Assembly: GCA_036186865.1 (NCBI GenBank)
Contig: AP025067.1
Coordinates: 23,024,980 to 23,088,979 of the forward strand
Source: Eustoma russellianum
Lineage: Eukaryota > Streptophyta > Magnoliopsida > Gentianales > Gentianaceae
Direction: 5' to 3'
DNA length: 64,000 nt
Part shown: piece by piece, positions 58,771-64,000 of the stretch
Layout of the letters: each line of letters opens with the position of its first letter
Position numbering within the stretch: position 1 is the stretch's first letter
Translations under genes and position numbers: made by a program
Notes under the pieces: generated by a model
Database searches by the model: none
What the model saw: only the letters and a program-made list of their open reading frames with translations
Told to the model about the DNA's origin: nothing

Positions 58771-58860
58771 TAGATTAAAGAGTTGCTGGCTCAGTTTGCA
58801 GTTGATAGCTTGCGTGGATTTCTAACTACGTCTTGGTAACCAATTTAGGAGACCGTTAAG

Positions 58861-60466
58861 TGTTGGAGAGAATGGAAAGAAATTGAAATTGGGCCAAGTT
58901 GCAAATTATGGTTAGCAACGTACTTTGAGCTAAGATTATGATTAGTTTCACTAATGATAAGTGGAAACTAATGAGTCCTTAATTATCTACGCGACGAGTA
59001 GATAATTGTAGCCTTTTGAATCACTCGATTCCTATACCGGGTGAATGAGAAATTAATGCTCAAACTAAAGGAGAAAAGTCAGATCAGCTCAGCCCGTACC
59101 TGGGCATGGGCTCATGTAGCGGACTGAGCTGCGTACCTGATGGGCTCAGGTGACCGACTGAGCTGATGGGCTCAGGTTCGGAATGGGCTACATGCCATGC
59201 TGTGGGTTGCAGACTATAGGCCAGGTCCTGTAGCACCGGGTTGGATCTTATCAGCTGGGTTGAAGTTTGTTTCAGTTCAAACTCTCCAGGTTGTTAAGAT
59301 AGGCTAAGGTTAAATTTTGAAAAGTTGTTGGAACTTTAACCGGTCGAGCAGACCTGAATTTGTTATGATCTGATGGCTCAGGTTGAACAGTTATTTGATC
59401 TGATGGTTGAGGGAAGACCTGGTGCAGTTATCTAATCCAATGGTTCAGGCCGAGCTGGTATCTGATCCTACGGCTGAGATTGAACTGACTGTAACAAACT
59501 GATCTCAGAATTTTCCTATAAATAGTGGCCAAGGAGACCTCTGTGGTAATCGACATTCACACAGAAATTCTTCTCCTTTCCTCTGCAATCTCCTTCTGCA
59601 TCTCCGCATATTCTCCCAAACACTTCTGCATTTCTGTATACCAAGAAGTTTTAGACATCTTAACAGGTTCGTAGAGTTCATACGTTGTAGTGCCGCTCGT
59701 CTGAACTGGCCTTTGTTGTATTATGGGAGACGATTACTCCATCTGGTTGGACATAGTATACCGGAGCATTACGTCTGAAGGGCAGAGTCATGGACTCGTC
59801 TCGGATCTCTGCTCAATAGAGTTGTGAAGGTTATTGCAGTGCTGAGCTCTGCTTTGTGCTGAGCCCAGCTGATCGTGGGACAGCGCAACACTGTTAGTGT
59901 ACAGCGTTGTCGTGCTGAGCTCTGCTGTTTGGCTGAGAATATTCTTTTTTCTGTTGCACTGCCGTGCTGAGCTTTGCTTTGTGTTGAGCTCGGCTGAAGC
60001 GGCTGAAAGCACAACTGTTGGTTGTTGTGCTGAGGTGCTGAGGTCAACAGGTCAGTGATCAGCCGAGAACGCAAATACAATTGCGGTGACTGGACTAATA
60101 TGATCTTTCTAATCAGTCTAAGTTTAGATCAGCTCGGCCAAAAAGCTGATAGCATAGAACTACTGTTCTGAAGTGCTGTTCAGTCCAAGTCAGCAGGTCG
60201 GATGACTATTCAGAACGAAACTCATTTGCGCTATCTGAACTGTCTCGACTTAGTAGATCAATCCAGCCTACCCTGAACTCGGCAAGTTGACCAGTGTTGT
60301 ACAGAAGTCAAATTTGTCTGACTTGAATTATTTATGACAATTCTTAAGACGTATTGGTATTGATTCTGTATTGATTCCAGTTTGTTTTTGACATCTTAAT
60401 AGAAACTTAATAGAGAACGCAAGCTCTAGCTTGGTTCAAGGCACAGACGTACATAGGACTGCTCCA
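58861..60466 (+). repeat. probable 5' LTR and leader of the right-edge copia element
   Basis: It starts TGTTGGAGAG. A TATA box CCTATAAATAGTGG is at 59516-59529, followed by CT-rich U5-like sequence. It also contains repeated GGGCTCAGGT and GTGCTGAGCTCTGCT blocks (59085-59230 and 59840-60030). No clean LTR end or primer binding site was found before the gag ATG at 60467, so the border is uncertain. Confidence 0.45.
59516..59529 (+). promoter_or_regulatory. TATA box of the right-edge copia LTR
   Basis: CCTATAAATAGTGG, followed about 30 bp later by a likely transcript start in AAGGAGACC-type sequence. Confidence 0.5.
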
Positions 60467-63400
60467 ATGGCAACAAATGCTAGGGTGCCGAGGCATGGAC
60501 CTCCTGTACAGGGTCCTGCATTGGCCCAAGTGGAGAAACCTGAGAAGTTCAGTGGGAGCTTCTTCAAGCGTTGGAAGCATAAGATGTTGTTCTTCTTGAC
60601 TGACATGGGGTTGGCTTCGTTCTTGACCAAGGAGCCATCTGTGGTGGATCCTAAGGAGGACCAGACCCAGAATATGAAACACAAACTCTTTGTTGGAGCA
60701 TTAAACTTCAACAATTATGTTTGTTTGAGCCATATTTAGGGGTGCTTGAACAACTCCTTGTATGGGTTGTACTGCACATACAAGACGGCAAAGTCTCTGT
60801 GGCAGGCTTTGGAAAAGAAATCCATACGGAAGATGCTGACACTAAGAAATTTATTGTCGGCAAATTCTTGTATTTCAAAATGTTAGATTCTCGTACTGTT
60901 TTTTCTTAAGTTGAGGAACTTCAGACGTTGGTAGCCCCGATGGAAGAGGAGGGGCATGTTGCTCAGTGAATCTTTCGTGGTGGCTGCGGTGATTGAGAAG
61001 CTACCTCTTTTGTGGAGGGAATTCAGAAGCTATCTCAAACACAAGAGAAAGGAAATGACATTGGAAGATATGATTGTCCGACTCCGCATAGAGGAAGACA
61101 ATCGCATATTTGAAAGGAATTCACATTCTGGTGCTGGTCAGGCCAAGACCCATGTTGCAGACACCAAGAAAAAGAAGAGCCAACTTGGAGTGAACAAAAA
61201 AGGCAAGTAGAACGTCAAGAAGTTCACCAGAAAATGCTACAAGTGTGGCATTCAGGGGCATGTCAGCAATGAGTGCAGAATGCCCAAGAAGAAGCAGACC
61301 AAGGCAAAGGCGAACATCTTTGATGCCATGGACGATGAACCTCGGTGCGGTGGTCTCAGAGTGCAACGATGTGGGAACATACGCGAATGGTGGCTCGATA
61401 CAGGCGCCATAAGACATGTCTGCTCCAGCAGAGAGATGTTCACGGAGTACCAGCCCAGGAATAATGAACAGCTTTACACGGAAAACTCTGCCTCATCGAA
61501 GATCAACAAAGGCAAAGTTGTTCTGAATCTCACCTGGGGAAAACTTCTGACTTTGCAGAATGTGCTGAACGTCTCCTACATTCGGAAGAATTTAGTATCT
61601 AGAGCTCTTCTAGTCATGCATGGTTTTGGACTAGTGTTAGAGTCCAATAAAGTCATTCTTTCGAAAAATGGCATGTATTTGGAGAACTGGTACTTGACAA
61701 ATAGGATGTTCAAGTTAGATGTCATCAGTATTGTACCAAAGAAAGATTTGCTCGCAGAGGCTAACGATATTGCTTCCTCTTCTATTTACATGCTTGAGTC
61801 TTCTTGTTTATAGCATTTTCGTTTGGGACATGTTAATTATAAGTCAATACAACGTATGGTTAATCTTGACTTGTTGCTTAAATTAAATTTTGATGATGAG
61901 AAATGCCAAATATGTGTTAAAGAGAAAATAGCAAAGGCGCCATTTCCTTCAATAGAAAGGAACACTGAACCTTTGAATTTAATTCATACAGATGTGTGTG
62001 ATTTAAAATTTGTGCAAACAAGTGGTGGTAAAAAGTATTTCGTAACTTTTATCGATGATTACACACGATACTGTTATGTCTATTTGCTAAGTAGCAAATA
62101 TGAAGTCATTGATGCTTCCAAAGAGTATAAAAATGAAGTTGAGAATCAACTTAGCAAACGAGTTAAAGCAATTCGTAGTGATAGAGGTGTCGAATATGAT
62201 GCACCGTTTAGTGAATTCTGTTCAGAACACGGCATTATTCATCAAATGACTGCACCATATTCACCTCAATCGAATGGTATTGCTGAACACAAAAACCAAA
62301 CTCTAAAAGAGATGATGAATGCTATGTTGATAAGTTCGGACTTACCTCAAAACTTGTGGGAGGAAGCTGTTCTCTCAGCTAACGTCATTTTGAATAGAAT
62401 TCCATCCAAGCAGATGGATGAAACCCCCTACGAGCTTTGGAAAGGCCATAAGCCTCGTTACAAATGCCTGAGAGGATGTCTGGCTAACGTTGTTCTACCC
62501 AAAACCAAGACAAGTGAAAATTGAGCCTAAAATGGTTAATTGCATATTCATCGGATATGCAACGAACAGTAGCGTATTTTGTTTCTTGGTGCACAAATCG
62601 GATGTTCCTGATATACATAAAAACGTCATCATAGAGTCAAGGAACACAACATTCTTTAACGATGTCTTTCCGAGGAAAGACTAGAAACAAGAACTGGTAA
62701 GCGAATGTATGAGGCGACTCCTCAAGAAGATGAGGAGCTTCGTCAAAGCAAGTGAGCCAGAGCGCCAACTTTTTTTGGACCAAATTTTCTAACCTATATG
62801 GTAGAAAATGAGCCAAGAAACTTTTCTGAGGCAATGTCAACTCCAGAAGCTCATTTCTGGAAAGAGGCAATTAACAGTGAGACAGACTCGATTCTTCAGA
62901 ATCACACCTGGGAGTTGGTTAATCTTCCACGAAGAAGTGAACCACTCAGGTGCAAGTGGATTTTGAAGAAGAAAATGAAAGAGGATGGGTCTATCAAAAA
63001 GCAGAAAGCCAGATTGGTGGCTAAAGGCTATCGACAGAAGGAATGCTTGACTTTTTTGACATCTACTCACCAGTAACTACAATCACTTCTATAAGAATGC
63101 TAGTTGCTATTGCTGCAGTCTATAATCTGGAAATCCATCAGATGGATGTAAAGATTGCTTTTCTGAATGGTGATTTGGATGAAGAAATTTATATGGACAA
63201 CCCGAAGGATTTGTGGGTTCAGGACAAGAGTCGAAAGTCTGTAGACTCGTTAAGCCGCTGTACAGACTTAAGCAAACGCCTAAACAGTGGCACTTGAAAT
63301 TTGATCAAGCTATGGTAGCTAATGATTTTAAGATCAATGAGTGTGACGAGTGTGTCTATATCAAGAACACACAGCATGCATATGTGATAGTATGTCTCTA

Positions 63401-64000
63401 TGTAGACGACATGCTGATCATGGAAAGTACTCGGGATATCATCTTAAATACAAAGAAGATGTTGAAGAGGAACTTTGACATGAAGGATATGGGAGTTGCT
63501 AACGTTATTCTAGGAATTAAAATTTCTAGGATAACAGAGGGACTCGTGCTGTCACAAACTCACTGTATTGAATCTGATCTAAAACGGTTCATTATGCTTG
63601 ATGTGAAACCAACGAAGACTCCACTTGACTTAGGTACTCACTTAAGGAAGAATCGAGGCGAGCCAGTAGCTCAATTGGAGTACTCGCAAGTAATCAGAAG
63701 TCTGATATACATAACGAATTGTACAAGACCGAACTTAGCATGCTCGGTAAACAAGTTGAGCAGGTTTACCAGTAATCCAAATGATGATCATTGGAATGCT
63801 CTGAATAGAGTGATGAGATACTTGAAGTACACAATGATTCTTGGATTACATTACTCGAGGTATCCAGCAGTATTGGAAGGCTATTGTGACGCCAATTGGA
63901 TATATGACAATAAGGATACTAAGTCCACGAATGGATATTTATTCACTGTTGGTGGAGGTGCTGTATCGTGGAAATCCACGAAGCAAACGTGTATAGCTCG
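60467..64000 (+). pseudogene. right-edge Ty1/copia gag-pol, runs off the window
   Basis: Gag opens at ATG 60467 (MATNARVPRHG) with EKFSGSFFKRWKHKM. It is frameshifted near 60730 and 60950. The zinc knuckle CYKCGIQGHVSNEC is near 61238-61280, in a frame that follows a TAG near 61208. The protease site is WWLDTGAIRHVC near 61390. Integrase: HTDVCDLKF near 61985, FIDDYTRYCYVYLL near 62050, RSDRGVEYD near 62175, and an NGIAEHKNQTL block near 62275, with the acidic triad kept. RT: CKWILKKKMKEDGS near 62953, MDVKIAFLNGDLDEEIYMD near 63145 and YVDDMLI near 63400. RNase H: CDANWIYDNKDTKSTNGY near 63890. From about 63230 to the edge one frame stays open. Probably Tork/Bianca-like; the lineage is uncertain. 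Confidence 0.87.

Overview
This window is nuclear DNA from a flowering plant, most likely a eudicot. The evidence is spliced genes with GT-AG introns, plant-type Ty1/copia, Ty3/gypsy-like, L1, hAT and Mutator-like elements, plant SINEs, and two plant housekeeping genes. I cannot name the species. There is no bacterial-style operon and no CRISPR.

Two genes look real, both on the minus strand. At the left (2475-5621, continuing off the left edge) is the 5' half of a lipid phosphate phosphatase gene of the plant LPP1/LPP2 type. At the right (53652-57615) is a complete nine-exon gene for a 587-residue, probably plastid-targeted alpha/beta-hydrolase. From memory, Arabidopsis has close relatives of both genes near each other on chromosome 1 (At1g15060 and At1g15080). 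The window therefore looks like an ancestral gene pair pushed apart by about 48 kb of transposons.

Layout from left to right. 1-2347 is the 3' end of a Tork/Tnt1-like copia element lying antisense in an LPP intron. 2849-3621 is a solo LTR in another LPP intron. 6051-6423 holds two palindromic MITEs just upstream of LPP. 6900-7900 holds a SINE-like repeat, ACGTC-type subterminal repeats and degenerate telomere-like DNA. 8520-10048 is a decayed plant-mobile-domain gene. 11608-13900 holds another MITE copy, a tRNA-derived SINE and a tRNA-like tandem array. 14028-39460 is a three-level nest: a short-LTR copia element (TSD TTTCA) contains a SIRE/Maximus-type copia element (17328-37432), which contains a non-coding, Ty3/gypsy-derived LARD-like element (22579-31382). 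40861-43682 is a diverged solo LTR of the SIRE family. 45251-52584 is a full-length but decayed L1 LINE with a 12-bp TSD, carrying a hAT MITE and a 1.5-kb solo LTR inside ORF1. After the hydrolase gene come a MITE at its promoter, a LINE/SINE tail, and a copia element that runs off the right edge.

The transposable elements are mostly broken by frameshifts and stops. Many insertions can still be dated relative to one another from their target-site duplications, and several host reading frames are restored when the insert is mentally removed. The most interesting regulatory signals are the Mutator-like MITE family, which carries G-box/ABRE cores and sits upstream of both genes, and the arrays of an 18-bp ATCGAT palindrome found in LTRs of at least two retrotransposon families.
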